Source: Candidatus Bathyarchaeota archaeon
GTDB taxonomy: Archaea > Thermoproteota > Bathyarchaeia > 40CM-2-53-6 > RBG-13-38-9
Assembly: GCA_026394315.1 (NCBI GenBank)
Contig: JAPKYM010000199.1
Span: 1 to 5,864 of the forward strand
Direction: 5' to 3'
DNA: 5,864 nucleotides
The notes beneath the pieces are model-generated. The model made no database searches. It was not told the DNA's origin and saw only the letters and a program-made list of their open reading frames with translations. The position numbers were made by a program, and so were the translations under genes. Of the stretch, positions 1 through 4,744 are shown piece by piece; the first letter of the stretch is position 1, and each line of letters opens with the position of its first letter.

Positions 1-415
1 AGACCTCAGTTTCAATACTTCTTTTGCCTGATTCCATTAGGACTTTGGCGTAGAGTCTTGTGATTTCGCTAGAGTATATGGGTACTCTCTCGTCCAAGTA
101 GGATATGTTGGCGGAATGATCATAGTGTATGTGTGAGAGGAGAAGCCCATCAAGACAGGGTTCAGATGAACATTCGCAACCGATCATTTCTAAGAGATCC
201 CTTCGATAGAACTCCGGCAAGTTGGGGATCAGCCCCATAGCCAATACGTCAGCGATGCCGCAAGCGGTTCGTGGCTTCAGATACTCTTCAAAGTACTTCT
301 GCCTGACCGAATATCTCAGCCCAAAGTCAAGAAGTAGTCGCGTGTCTTTGTCTTCAACTAAAAAGCAATTCCCGCCGATCTCATTGATACCTCCGAGAAA
401 AGTGATCTTTGTCAC
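1..415 (-). CDS. RNase J-like metallo-beta-lactamase/beta-CASP ribonuclease, N-terminal part
   Basis: Partial gene running off the left edge; 138 codons are visible. The protein opens with TKITFLGGINEIGGN, the first strand-loop of RNase J-like enzymes, followed by LLLDFG (residues 28-32) and the metal-binding motif HIHYDH at 95-100, which fits HxHxDH of the metallo-beta-lactamase fold. The intervening stretch with MGLIPNLPEFYRRDLL (60-75) is typical of the insertion in archaeal RNase J-type proteins. The family consists of zinc-dependent exo/endoribonucleases that degrade or mature RNA in the cytoplasm. The GTG at 413-415 is chosen because the family N-terminus begins right there; another in-frame GTG lies at 425-427. 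Three cysteines (80, 82, 87) just before the active site could bind a metal, but this is unproven. The downstream beta-CASP half and the remaining ligands are outside the window. Confidence 0.85.
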   Translation of the reverse strand, partial: MTKITFLGGINEIGGNCFLVEDKDTRLLLDFGLRYSVRQKYFEEYLKPRTACGIADVLAMGLIPNLPEFYRRDLLEMIGCECSSEPCLDGLLLSHIHYDHSANISYLDERVPIYSSEITRLYAKVLMESGKRSIETEV

Positions 416-451
416 TGGTTGACCCACTCTAGATAATCTGAGGTTCTCACA

Positions 452-589
452 ATGAACGACTCTGAGGACTCAGGTAGAACCAAGCTTCTCTTTTTCCCTA
501 AGCTCTTGTCACTATGGAAGGGACTCGAAAATGTCAAGATCCGCTCCCCCAAGCCTAGAATTCATTTACTTATAAGCATAAAACATTAA
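452..589 (+). CDS. possible small ORF, 45 aa, unknown
   Basis: A short ATG ORF beginning MNDSEDSGRTKLL and ending ISIKH, with many lysines and leucines. It is reported because GAGGT at 440-444 sits 7 nt before the ATG, a good archaeal Shine-Dalgarno position, and because it fills the gap between the divergent nuclease gene and the next gene. Against it: the short length, no recognisable motif, and little room for a promoter because the opposite gene starts only 36 bp away. The promoter of the next gene (569-576) lies inside its 3' end. It could be a chance ORF. Confidence 0.25.
   Translation: MNDSEDSGRTKLLFFPKLLSLWKGLENVKIRSPKPRIHLLISIKH
569..576 (+). promoter_or_regulatory. TATA box for the coiled-coil/103-aa unit
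   Basis: CTTATAAG within the AT-rich stretch 565-590 matches the archaeal TATA-box style. An archaeal start site about 26 bp downstream would fall near 598. That point lies in a 10-bp perfect palindrome, CGCATATGCG (593-602), which could be an operator or simply chance. An ATG at 598 opens a five-codon ORF (MRRTL) that stops at 615, just before the TTG start of the next gene. Confidence 0.5.
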
Positions 590-621
590 GTACGCATATG
601 CGAAGAACCTTGTGATTCAGC

Positions 622-825
622 TTGAGCTATAGAGCTGCACAAGTGGCTGCTACCAGAGTCATAAAGAAGATGGATGCCCAATTTGAAGAGCTTAAGAGCA
701 AGGCAACAGGACTGGAGCAACAACTCACGGACATCAGTAAACGTGTGACACAAGTAAGTGAACAACTCAAGGAAGTCGAACAAGCTGTAAAAGCCTTGAG
801 AGAACAGGTGACTCAACATGCCTAA
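622..825 (+). CDS. small coiled-coil protein, 67 aa, unknown function
   Basis: The protein is almost entirely helical and charged. From residue 17 onward it shows a heptad-like alternation of hydrophobic and charged residues (FEELKSKATGLEQQL, then ISKRVTQVSEQLKEVEQAVKALREQV), as expected for a dimeric or trimeric coiled coil. There is no signal peptide or membrane segment, so a cytoplasmic oligomerisation or scaffold protein is inferred. The start is uncertain: TTG at 622 gives the longest form, and ATG at 670 (residue 17) would leave just the coiled coil. An in-frame TGA at 613-615 limits any longer form. The reading frame overlaps the next gene by 8 bp, so the two are probably co-translated and may bind each other. 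The family is not recognised. Confidence 0.6.
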   Translation: MSYRAAQVAATRVIKKMDAQFEELKSKATGLEQQLTDISKRVTQVSEQLKEVEQAVKALREQVTQHA

Positions 826-1129
826 GGCCCTTAACCTATCAAAGTATTCCGTCTACAGAGTCATAGGAAATACTGACTATGCTAGCAACGATGCTTTAAC
901 AGAGTCCCTTAAGGCCATGAGTGTTGTCTGGAATATCCCCATCAACAGATACTTACGAGACTTACTCGAAAGAACAGTTGACTCAATCTCCTTCACGAAA
1001 GACAAGCCCTACTGTTACTTCTTTGCAAGACGGTTAGAGAAATCGCTCTCGATCACTATCAAAGAAGCAGAGAAGATCATTGAGCTTTCAGTTCCTTTAG
1101 GTGAAGTTGAAAAGATCCTGATGGCATAG
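818..1129 (+). CDS. hypothetical protein, 103 aa, coupled to the coiled-coil gene
   Basis: The ATG lies inside the end of the preceding gene (8-bp overlap) and has GGTGA at 807-811, 6 nt upstream, matching the archaeal anti-Shine-Dalgarno; start and coupling are therefore well supported. The protein is soluble, basic in the middle and probably alpha-helical: a central segment NIPINRYLRDLLERTVDS, an aromatic patch PYCYFFARRLEKSL, then a helical end with KEAEKIIELSVPLGEVEKILMA. The end (IKEAEKIIELSVPLGEVEKIL) might be a small helical DNA- or protein-binding fold, but no motif is clear enough to name. The tight pairing with a coiled-coil partner suggests a two-component complex. A toxin-antitoxin pair can be imagined, but no catalytic motif is visible, so I do not claim it. 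Confidence 0.65.
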   Translation: MPKALNLSKYSVYRVIGNTDYASNDALTESLKAMSVVWNIPINRYLRDLLERTVDSISFTKDKPYCYFFARRLEKSLSITIKEAEKIIELSVPLGEVEKILMA

Positions 1130-1277
1130 CCAATTATCGCAAGGTATGTCCAAGCGCGCTCACCGCTGGCAGAGTACGTAGAGTTCGGGAAATCCCTCTG
1201 CCCTCATAATGGGAACAACCCGACGCGATTTTCTATCTCCTTCCGGGCCAGCGGGGGCCGCGGCAGTCGAATGTCCC
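1130..1277. other. GC-rich intergenic gap with nested inverted repeats
   Basis: No gene is seen here. GGCAGAG at 1168-1174 can pair with CTCTGCC at 1196-1202, enclosing GGG(AAAT)CCC at 1187-1196. CCGCTGGC at 1163-1170 can pair with GCCAGCGG at 1247-1254. The gap starts with an 8-bp AGCGCGCT (1153-1160), possibly a degenerate copy of the palindrome family, and ends at the full copy at 1284. It is more GC-rich than its neighbours. It could encode a structured RNA or be palindromic debris. I could not fold it as a tRNA on either strand. Confidence 0.4.
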
Positions 1278-1847
1278 CTAGCCTAGCGCGCGCTGTAGCT
1301 CAGGTCCATTTTCTCTTAGCTTGCGCCACAAGTCTTCCATGAAGTCCAAGTCGGCGAGTATGTGTTCCTCGATCTTGTCGTATTGCCCGTTTCTGTAGAA
1401 TTGGGCGATTTCCGTGCTCTTATGCTTGGGCGCTCTTATCTTCAAACGCCTCGACAACTCAACGGCATTGAGTCCCTTGACTCGAAAGTCGTTAAATGGA
1501 AGCAGACATTGAAGGGAGTCCATAGCAATAATATGGGAATGATGGAGGTCGAGTAGATTCTCATACGTATCTATGTTGTGGACTGCCATTCTATGGATTA
1601 GGATCGGAATGTCGAACCTGAGCAGATTATGGCCGATTACGACTATGAACCCAGTATTCTTGAGTTTGAGAAGATGATCGTGGAAGCACTTGAGTATGGT
1701 TTTCTCATCGGATTCCCACTCTTTGAGGACTGTTATGTTGCCATCGCTGTCTTTGTACTGGATTGATATTACCTTTGTATTGCGGACTCTGAATTCGCCC
1801 TCCGAGAATGTTTCAATGTCGAGGTAGAGCTGGACCATTGAGATCAT
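1278..1847 (-). CDS. DEDD-family 3'-5' exonuclease (RNase H fold, PolB-exonuclease-like)
   Basis: The 189-aa protein carries the three exonuclease motifs in order: ExoI LDIET with D10 and E12, ExoII GHNLLRFDIP with N74 and D79, and ExoIII EEHILADLDF with D166. It resembles stand-alone exonuclease domains related to the proofreading domain of family B polymerases, which remove nucleotides from the 3' end of DNA or RNA using two metal ions. The residue four before the last Asp is His162, where the DEDDy type has Tyr (YxxxD) and the DEDDh type has HxxxxD; this one is HxxxD. The ATG at 1847 overlaps the stop of the upstream Nudix remnant as ATGA, which favours it over the ATG at 1838. The last residues (QRALG) are encoded by a genomic palindrome at 1284-1295, so the native C-terminus may have been replaced. 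Motif spacing is normal and the domain appears complete. Confidence 0.85.
   Translation of the reverse strand: MISMVQLYLDIETFSEGEFRVRNTKVISIQYKDSDGNITVLKEWESDEKTILKCFHDHLLKLKNTGFIVVIGHNLLRFDIPILIHRMAVHNIDTYENLLDLHHSHIIAMDSLQCLLPFNDFRVKGLNAVELSRRLKIRAPKHKSTEIAQFYRNGQYDKIEEHILADLDFMEDLWRKLRENGPELQRALG
1284..1295. repeat. interspersed palindrome copy 1 (TAGCGCGCGCTG)
   Basis: Eleven of 12 bases match the family consensus TAGCGCGCGCTA. This is the only copy that overlaps a coding region: it encodes the QRAL near the end of the exonuclease, two codons before its stop. Confidence 0.75.
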
Positions 1848-2056
1848 CTTCCACTTCGTGACTCTTGGAGCATCGGTATCCTTCTACGAGGTGAAATAGG
1901 TTGCGATGGGAAGAGGCAATTGAGCGATTTCATTAGAAGTTTCTTGATGATAGGTCTATCCGCGTCTAGAAATTCGTATTTTTCTAAATCAGTTAGTTGA
2001 ATCCATCTTATCTCTTCATGTTTCTTAGGTTTAGCGCGCGCTAACCTGTCAGACGA
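1844..2056 (-). pseudogene. C-terminal remnant of a Nudix hydrolase
   Basis: Reading leftward from the palindrome at 2031-2044, the frame encodes KPKKHEEIRWIQLTDLEKYEFLDADRP and so on. That is the typical C-terminal signature of MutT-like Nudix hydrolases (HEEIRW, an aspartate-leucine segment, an LxADRP-like turn, then a KKLL helix). The Nudix box (GX5EX7REUXEEXGU) and everything before it are missing: the frame runs into the palindrome (read as LARA) and then a TAG at 2057-2059. No Nudix box is found in the 240 bp beyond. There is no credible start codon. After the KKLL helix the frame continues for about 29 unlikely-looking residues before TGA at 1844, which overlaps the exonuclease ATG as ATGA. 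The gene was probably once the upstream partner of the exonuclease. Confidence 0.6.
2031..2044. repeat. interspersed palindrome copy 2 (perfect 14-bp TTAGCGCGCGCTAA)
   Basis: The longest perfect copy. Read in either direction in the frame of the adjoining coding remnant it gives LARA. The Nudix tail runs away from it to the left and a possible plus-strand coding remnant to the right. Confidence 0.85.
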
Positions 2057-2183
2057 CTACAGAGTTCTGACCAATCGTCACCGCATCAGAATCGTCAAGA
2101 TCAAAGAGAAGGTGCACCACGCGAAGAGAGAAGGCACAACACCATTACCATCACAACCCCTCCCTTACCTTTTCCTAAGCTAG
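2045..2183 (+). pseudogene. possible coding remnant, C-terminal part, unknown family
   Basis: From the palindrome rightward there is an open frame that reads NLSDDYRVLTNRHRIRIVKIKE and onward through VHHAKREG to a TAG at 2181-2183. The basic composition and frequent C/G third bases look coding, but there is no start codon and no recognised family. If real, it is a second gene tail beginning at the same palindrome as the Nudix tail but on the opposite strand. A chance open frame of this size (about 45 codons) remains possible. Confidence 0.25.
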
Positions 2184-2298
2184 GCGCGTGCAAACCATCA
2201 ACAATTCTGAATCCAAAACCGGCACCAGAAAAGCTTCGAAATCCGTCGGGCCCGAAATTTTCGATCACAACCCAAGCTTGGTTACTGGCGCGCCCGTG
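2184..2298. other. intergenic spacer with degenerate GC palindromes
   Basis: No gene is supported. TAGGCGCGTGCA at 2181-2192 looks like a decayed member of the palindrome family. GGCGCGCC at 2287-2294, four bases beyond the HNH stop, is a related GC-rich palindrome. Confidence 0.3.
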
Positions 2299-2688
2299 TT
2301 AGTATGGGGGTCTTTGATAGTATTGTTGGGGTGTGGGGTAGGTTTGTTGATAGTGTTGACGATAGTATTTGTTGACGTATCTTGTGTAGAGGTGTTTATG
2401 CTGACTTGCGTGGCATCGTTCGCAGAGGACTATGAGGTTTTCTGGTGTGGTGGGTCCGCCTTTGCTTGCGGGATAACGGTGATGGGTTACAAGGGTTACT
2501 CCGGGCATCTTGGGGGTTCCGCACAATTGGCAACGGTTGCCTGCGCGTTTTTTTGCCCATTGTGACCATTCGTCCCAGTTGGGGGGATACTCGGGACCTA
2601 GAAGGCAGGATCGTTGTGGTTGAGAGTATTGGAAAGGTCGCTGGTAACGTGCTCTTCTAGGTCTAGCTCTTCGGAAAAGTCGGCGCAT
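2299..2688 (-). CDS. HNH endonuclease with basic N-terminus and Tyr/Gln-rich tail
   Basis: The 129-aa protein has a compact HNH nuclease fold. A zinc knuckle is formed by C53xxC56 (CQLC) and C89xxC92 (CERC). The catalytic signature is HH at 69-70, N84 and H93, in the arrangement VTHHRYPASKGG, then ENLIVLCERCH. Such domains nick or cut DNA and occur in homing, phage packaging, restriction and repair proteins. The first 27 residues are strongly basic (RRLFRRARPRRAR), probably DNA-binding. After residue 100 comes a low-complexity tail rich in Tyr, Gln and Pro (YYRQHYQQTYPTPQQYYQRP), unusual for such a small nuclease. ATG at 2688 is the only good start. The gene stands alone between two GC-rich palindromes. 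A long plus-strand frame over it is a shadow. Nuclease assignment is firm; the biological role is open. Confidence 0.85.
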   Translation of the reverse strand: MRRLFRRARPRRARYQRPFQYSQPQRSCLLGPEYPPNWDEWSQWAKKRAGNRCQLCGTPKMPGVTLVTHHRYPASKGGPTTPENLIVLCERCHASQHKHLYTRYVNKYYRQHYQQTYPTPQQYYQRPPY

Positions 2689-2711
2689 TACCTGACGCCC
2701 AGCATAAGAAT

Positions 2712-2727
2712 AATCACATGAGTGATT
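2712..2727. promoter_or_regulatory. inverted repeat upstream of the HNH gene, candidate operator
   Basis: AATCAC (2712-2717) and GTGATT (2722-2727) are separated by ATGA, 24-39 bp before the HNH start. That is where the TATA/BRE region of a near-leaderless transcript would lie, and the overlapping strand reads GTGATTATTC. A dimeric repressor site is inferred from position and symmetry only. Confidence 0.3.
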
Positions 2728-2739
2728 TGAAACTTACCA

Positions 2740-2751
2740 TAGCGCGCGCCA
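2740..2751. repeat. interspersed palindrome copy 3 (TAGCGCGCGCCA)
   Basis: Eleven of 12 bases match the consensus TAGCGCGCGCTA. It lies between the HNH promoter region and the stop codon (2754) of the following remnant. Confidence 0.75.
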
Positions 2752-2753
2752 AG

Positions 2754-2849
2754 TTACCGTAAGGGTTCGAGGTGGATCTCACGCTTGCCCATGAAAAATC
2801 TGCCCCAAGACTTCTTCAGTTCCTCGAAGTTCTCCGCGCTGAGCGCGCG
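2754..2849 (-). pseudogene. 31-codon C-terminal gene remnant between two palindromes
   Basis: The minus-strand frame from the palindrome at 2841-2852 reads RALSAENFEELKKSWGRFF and continues to IHLEPLR and TAA. Composition and codon use look genuinely coding (FEELKKSWG, FFMGKREIHLEPL), yet the frame begins at the TAG inside the palindrome and has no proper start. It is bounded on both sides by copies of the palindrome, 89 bp apart, so it appears to be the tail of a gene whose body was lost. The family is not recognised. Confidence 0.35.
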
Positions 2850-2852
2850 CTA
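2841..2852. repeat. interspersed palindrome copy 4 (GAGCGCGCGCTA)
   Basis: Eleven of 12 bases match the consensus TAGCGCGCGCTA. Its minus-strand TAG is the upstream in-frame stop of the 31-codon remnant. Confidence 0.75.
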
Positions 2853-2877
2853 TTGTTTTCTTAAGCTTAAATTTGTT

Positions 2878-2910
2878 CGCTTTTCCGGACGTACGTCCGC
2901 TTTTTCGGAC
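2878..2910. repeat. CGGAC/GTCCG alternating repeat with a 14-bp palindrome
   Basis: A 13-bp direct repeat (CGCTTTTCCGGAC at 2878-2890, CGCTTTTTCGGAC at 2898-2910) has a 20-bp period. It includes a perfect 14-bp palindrome CGGACGTACGTCCG at 2886-2899 and an alternative hairpin GTCCG-CTTTTT-CGGAC at 2895-2910. It lies 14 bp past the stop of the HD hydrolase. It could mark an RNA 3' end or be a protein-binding site. Confidence 0.5.
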
Positions 2911-2923
2911 AATAATCAATTAG

Positions 2924-3637
2924 TCACGCTACGTAGCCTGAGTACTTGGTTGGAGGCAGGATTCTTTTCAGGTTTCCGTCGGGGCTTTTGATGAAGACTC
3001 GGTCCTGTATTCCGTCGGGCGCCTGATCGCCTGATTGAGAAGTCGGTTGTATTTGCTCTAGTTCCTCGAGTCTCTTGTATGCGGCTTCGAGGGCTTCCGT
3101 TTCAGTGTCATATTCAGCCATCAGGTACATTCCGGCTTCACGGTCAAACCCATCACGTCCGAGCAGTTTCCACTTGCCCAGCCTTGACAGTGCTTCTCGG
3201 TAGCGGCTGTAGAGGTCAGGATGGTTCTTCTGGAGGAAGGTTGGACCGCCATCTATGCTTGGAGCGAGATGGTCTTGGAGGTCCGCGATCTTGACCGCCA
3301 CAGCAAGAGAGTTCAATCTGACTCTCTCGATGTATTCCGGATACGATTCCTTCGTCTTCCTCCATGTCAGGTGATCCAGTGCCTCCACAACCTCTTTTGA
3401 GAAACCCATCCGCCCTAGATGATTGAGTGTGATGCTTAACTCTTCGATGACATCGTGAAGCATCCCAGCAATCCTCTCCTCATCGGTAGCAAGACGGAAG
3501 ATCACTCGAAACGGATGAAGAATGTACGGCTGACCTACCTTGTCAAAGCGTCCACGATGAGCTTTCACCGCCAAGATAATGGCATCCTCCAATGTCGTTT
3601 TCCGCTTTACCTTCTTCTTGGAAGATGATCTAGTCAT
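2924..3637 (-). CDS. solitary RelA/SpoT-type HD hydrolase (Mesh1-like domain)
   Basis: Residues 15-135 form an RSH-type HD domain with all expected metal/catalytic positions: H27 in AVKAHRG, YILHPFRV with H41, the HD doublet in GMLHDVIEE (H61, D62) and D119 in KIADLQDHL. In RelA/SpoT and Mesh1 this domain removes the 3' pyrophosphate of (p)ppGpp with Mn2+, and related small proteins act on other nucleotides. There is no synthetase, TGS or ACT domain; a helical segment (EYDTETEALEAAYKRLEELEQ) and a flexible tail follow. Length is 237 aa from the ATG at 3637. An in-frame TTG at 3646 adds three residues but is less likely. The N-terminus (TRSSSKKKVKRK) is strongly basic. The gene sits alone between palindrome copies 4 and 5. 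The substrate in an archaeon is not known from sequence. Confidence 0.8.
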   Translation of the reverse strand: MTRSSSKKKVKRKTTLEDAIILAVKAHRGRFDKVGQPYILHPFRVIFRLATDEERIAGMLHDVIEELSITLNHLGRMGFSKEVVEALDHLTWRKTKESYPEYIERVRLNSLAVAVKIADLQDHLAPSIDGGPTFLQKNHPDLYSRYREALSRLGKWKLLGRDGFDREAGMYLMAEYDTETEALEAAYKRLEELEQIQPTSQSGDQAPDGIQDRVFIKSPDGNLKRILPPTKYSGYVA

Positions 3638-3712
3638 GCCAAACAACCCAACTTGCAGCTAGCACCGTTCAATCTTCTTGACCTTCTTCTACTTGAATAC
3701 TCGAGAAACTCT

Positions 3713-3724
3713 TAGCGCGCGCTA
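3713..3724. repeat. interspersed palindrome copy 5 (perfect TAGCGCGCGCTA)
   Basis: A perfect 12-bp palindrome in the divergent gap between the HD hydrolase and the surface protein, about 76 bp upstream of the hydrolase start. Confidence 0.85.
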
Positions 3725-3771
3725 CCACATCTACTGGCTTTATGACTTTACTCTTTCACGGTTCTACGGTT

Positions 3772-3783
3772 TAGCGCGCGCTG
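3772..3783. repeat. interspersed palindrome copy 6 (TAGCGCGCGCTG)
   Basis: Eleven of 12 bases match the consensus, and the site follows copy 5 by only 47 bp. A gene tail begins at its right edge. Confidence 0.75.
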
Positions 3784-3809
3784 CAGTGGTTAAGAAAAGA
3801 AGAGACTAG
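3783..3809 (+). pseudogene. tail of a lost surface-protein paralogue (AVVKKRRD-stop)
   Basis: Immediately after palindrome copy 6 the sequence reads GCA GTG GTT AAG and on to GAC TAG, encoding AVVKKRRD. This matches the end of the intact surface protein (VVVVKRRKD-stop at 4589-4615), with 22 of 27 bases identical. Such a tail is the end of a C-terminal membrane anchor, so the body of a tandem paralogue was probably deleted up to the palindrome. It is very short, but the identity to the neighbouring gene's end, stop codon included, is hard to ascribe to chance. Confidence 0.45.
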
Positions 3810-3844
3810 AACTTCTCAACCCTCCTTCTTTCACAGAATATTCT

Positions 3845-3852
3845 TTTATAAA
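3845..3852 (+). promoter_or_regulatory. TATA box of the surface-protein gene
   Basis: TTTATAAA in an AT-rich stretch is a good archaeal TATA box. Transcription would start near 3874, downstream of the first ATGs (3860, 3863) but just ahead of the ATG at 3884. Confidence 0.55.
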
Positions 3853-3883
3853 GAAATGCATGATGCTTAGATTGTTGGCCAAC

Positions 3884-4615
3884 ATGATCAGAATACACAA
3901 GCGGGCGCTAGTCTCAGCATGCCTTCTGCTAGTGCTGGCAAGTGGCGCAATAACGCAGATCATCGGTCAATTGACCCTGTCGGTCGCTGTCTGCATGGAC
4001 TTGGAAGGCGGTAGTCTTCAGGTGTTAGTCAATGATGTACCTTACTGCATCCATCTCTCTGAGGAGTCGCTTACCACCGCACGAGCACGTGTCACAGGTA
4101 AAGCGCTCCCATCAGCTGGGAACCCGATGACGATGCCGCTGATCGGTGATGTGTACAAAGGAGCATGTGATGATCCTGGTAGCCTGTTTGGCCATCTCAC
4201 AGGTACGCTTACCTTTGAGGAGGGAAGCTCATCAGATGAATTCACTGTTGAAATCAACTTCACTGTGACCGGTACACCTACCGGGACTTTACACTCAGAA
4301 TCGAAGTTCACAGGAGATCTTCTGGGAGGACCGCAGTTCTATTTGAAGAATGTGAAATTGGGATACGCGTATTTTGAAAGTAACGGCGTGCGTGTCAACC
4401 TTCTTCTTGTCAAACTTGAACCAGCGTCCGGTGACATCATCTTTGACGAAGGAACCTTAGTTATCTGTCTACCAACCTTCATTTTCTCATTTGGGGCTCC
4501 GGTGGGCGGGATCGTCATGCCGACGGACAAACTTGAGGTACTAACTCCATATCTGGCACTAGCAGGACTACTAGCAGTATCAGCAGTTGTAGTTGTCAAG
4601 AGAAGAAAAGACTAG
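3884..4615 (+). CDS. secreted, C-terminally membrane-anchored surface protein
   Basis: From the ATG at 3884 the protein starts with MIRIHKR and a hydrophobic run ALVSACLLLVLASGAI, a good signal peptide. The roughly 190-residue exterior is rich in Thr, Ser and Gly and looks beta-stranded (for example TGTLTFEEGSSSDEFTVEINF, shortened here to its core FTVEINF), with a possible N-glycosylation site NFT and few cysteines. It ends with PTDKLEVLTPYLALAGLLAV, then VVVVKRRKD, a membrane helix followed by a positive stop-transfer tail. This anchor style is common in archaeal surface proteins, and the PTDK-LTPYLALAG form recalls Bathyarchaeia. In-frame ATGs at 3860 and 3863 would add eight residues, but they lie upstream of the start site predicted by the TATA box at 3845-3852. 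No enzymatic motif is seen; a cell-envelope or adhesion role is inferred. Confidence 0.75.
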   Translation: MIRIHKRALVSACLLLVLASGAITQIIGQLTLSVAVCMDLEGGSLQVLVNDVPYCIHLSEESLTTARARVTGKALPSAGNPMTMPLIGDVYKGACDDPGSLFGHLTGTLTFEEGSSSDEFTVEINFTVTGTPTGTLHSESKFTGDLLGGPQFYLKNVKLGYAYFESNGVRVNLLLVKLEPASGDIIFDEGTLVICLPTFIFSFGAPVGGIVMPTDKLEVLTPYLALAGLLAVSAVVVVKRRKD

Positions 4616-4704
4616 CCTGGACATTAGTAGGTTGTGTTCTGCGTCACTGGCTGAGCGTGTAACTGCTTTGTTTGATCAATGTTAGCGGTAATTAGCGATT
4701 AGTT

Positions 4705-4716
4705 TAGCGTGCGCTG
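4705..4716. repeat. interspersed palindrome copy 7 (degenerate TAGCGTGCGCTG)
   Basis: Ten of 12 bases match the consensus. It lies downstream of the surface-protein stop and 28 bp before the copy interrupted by the IS. Just upstream are two more TTAGCG half-motifs (4682-4687 and 4692-4697). Confidence 0.55.
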
Positions 4717-4744
4717 GCTTGAGCTTCTCACCTTAGTCTCTAGA

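Noticed and set aside
586..819. Antisense ORF opposite the coiled-coil gene
   Set aside because: It is a shadow frame; the sense gene has a TATA box and is coupled to the next gene by a ribosome site.
1160..1280. tRNA-like pieces (GCTC...CTGGCAGAGT, CTCATAAT, GTTCGGGAAATCC, and GGGGACA/TGTTCCC on the minus strand)
   Set aside because: No arrangement gives acceptor, D, anticodon and T arms with correct spacing on either strand; the T-loop consensus does not precede any acceptor strand.
2031..2044. Integron attC site
   Set aside because: The flanks do not fit the RYYYAAC/GTTRRRY cores, genes have mixed orientation and no integrase is seen.
2188..2565. 125-aa plus-strand ORF with hydrophobic stretches resembling membrane helices
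   Set aside because: It lies antisense over the HNH gene, whose Tyr/Gln codons read backwards as hydrophobic residues; it starts with GTG and shows no domain.
2287..2852. GCGCGC and GGCGCGCC as cloning-linker or restriction-ligation artefacts
   Set aside because: The conserved TA flanks beyond the six-base core, the precise IS insertion into one copy and the continuity of flanking genes argue for natural repeats, although read-level checks would settle it.
1284..3783. CRISPR array made of the palindromes
   Set aside because: The units are only 12 bp and spaced from 47 to over 800 bp apart, with genes between; no cas genes are present.
4042..4599. Two minus-strand ORFs opposite the surface-protein gene
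   Set aside because: The plus frame has a signal peptide, a C-terminal anchor and a TATA box, while the reverse frames are low-complexity Ser/Thr/Pro shadows.
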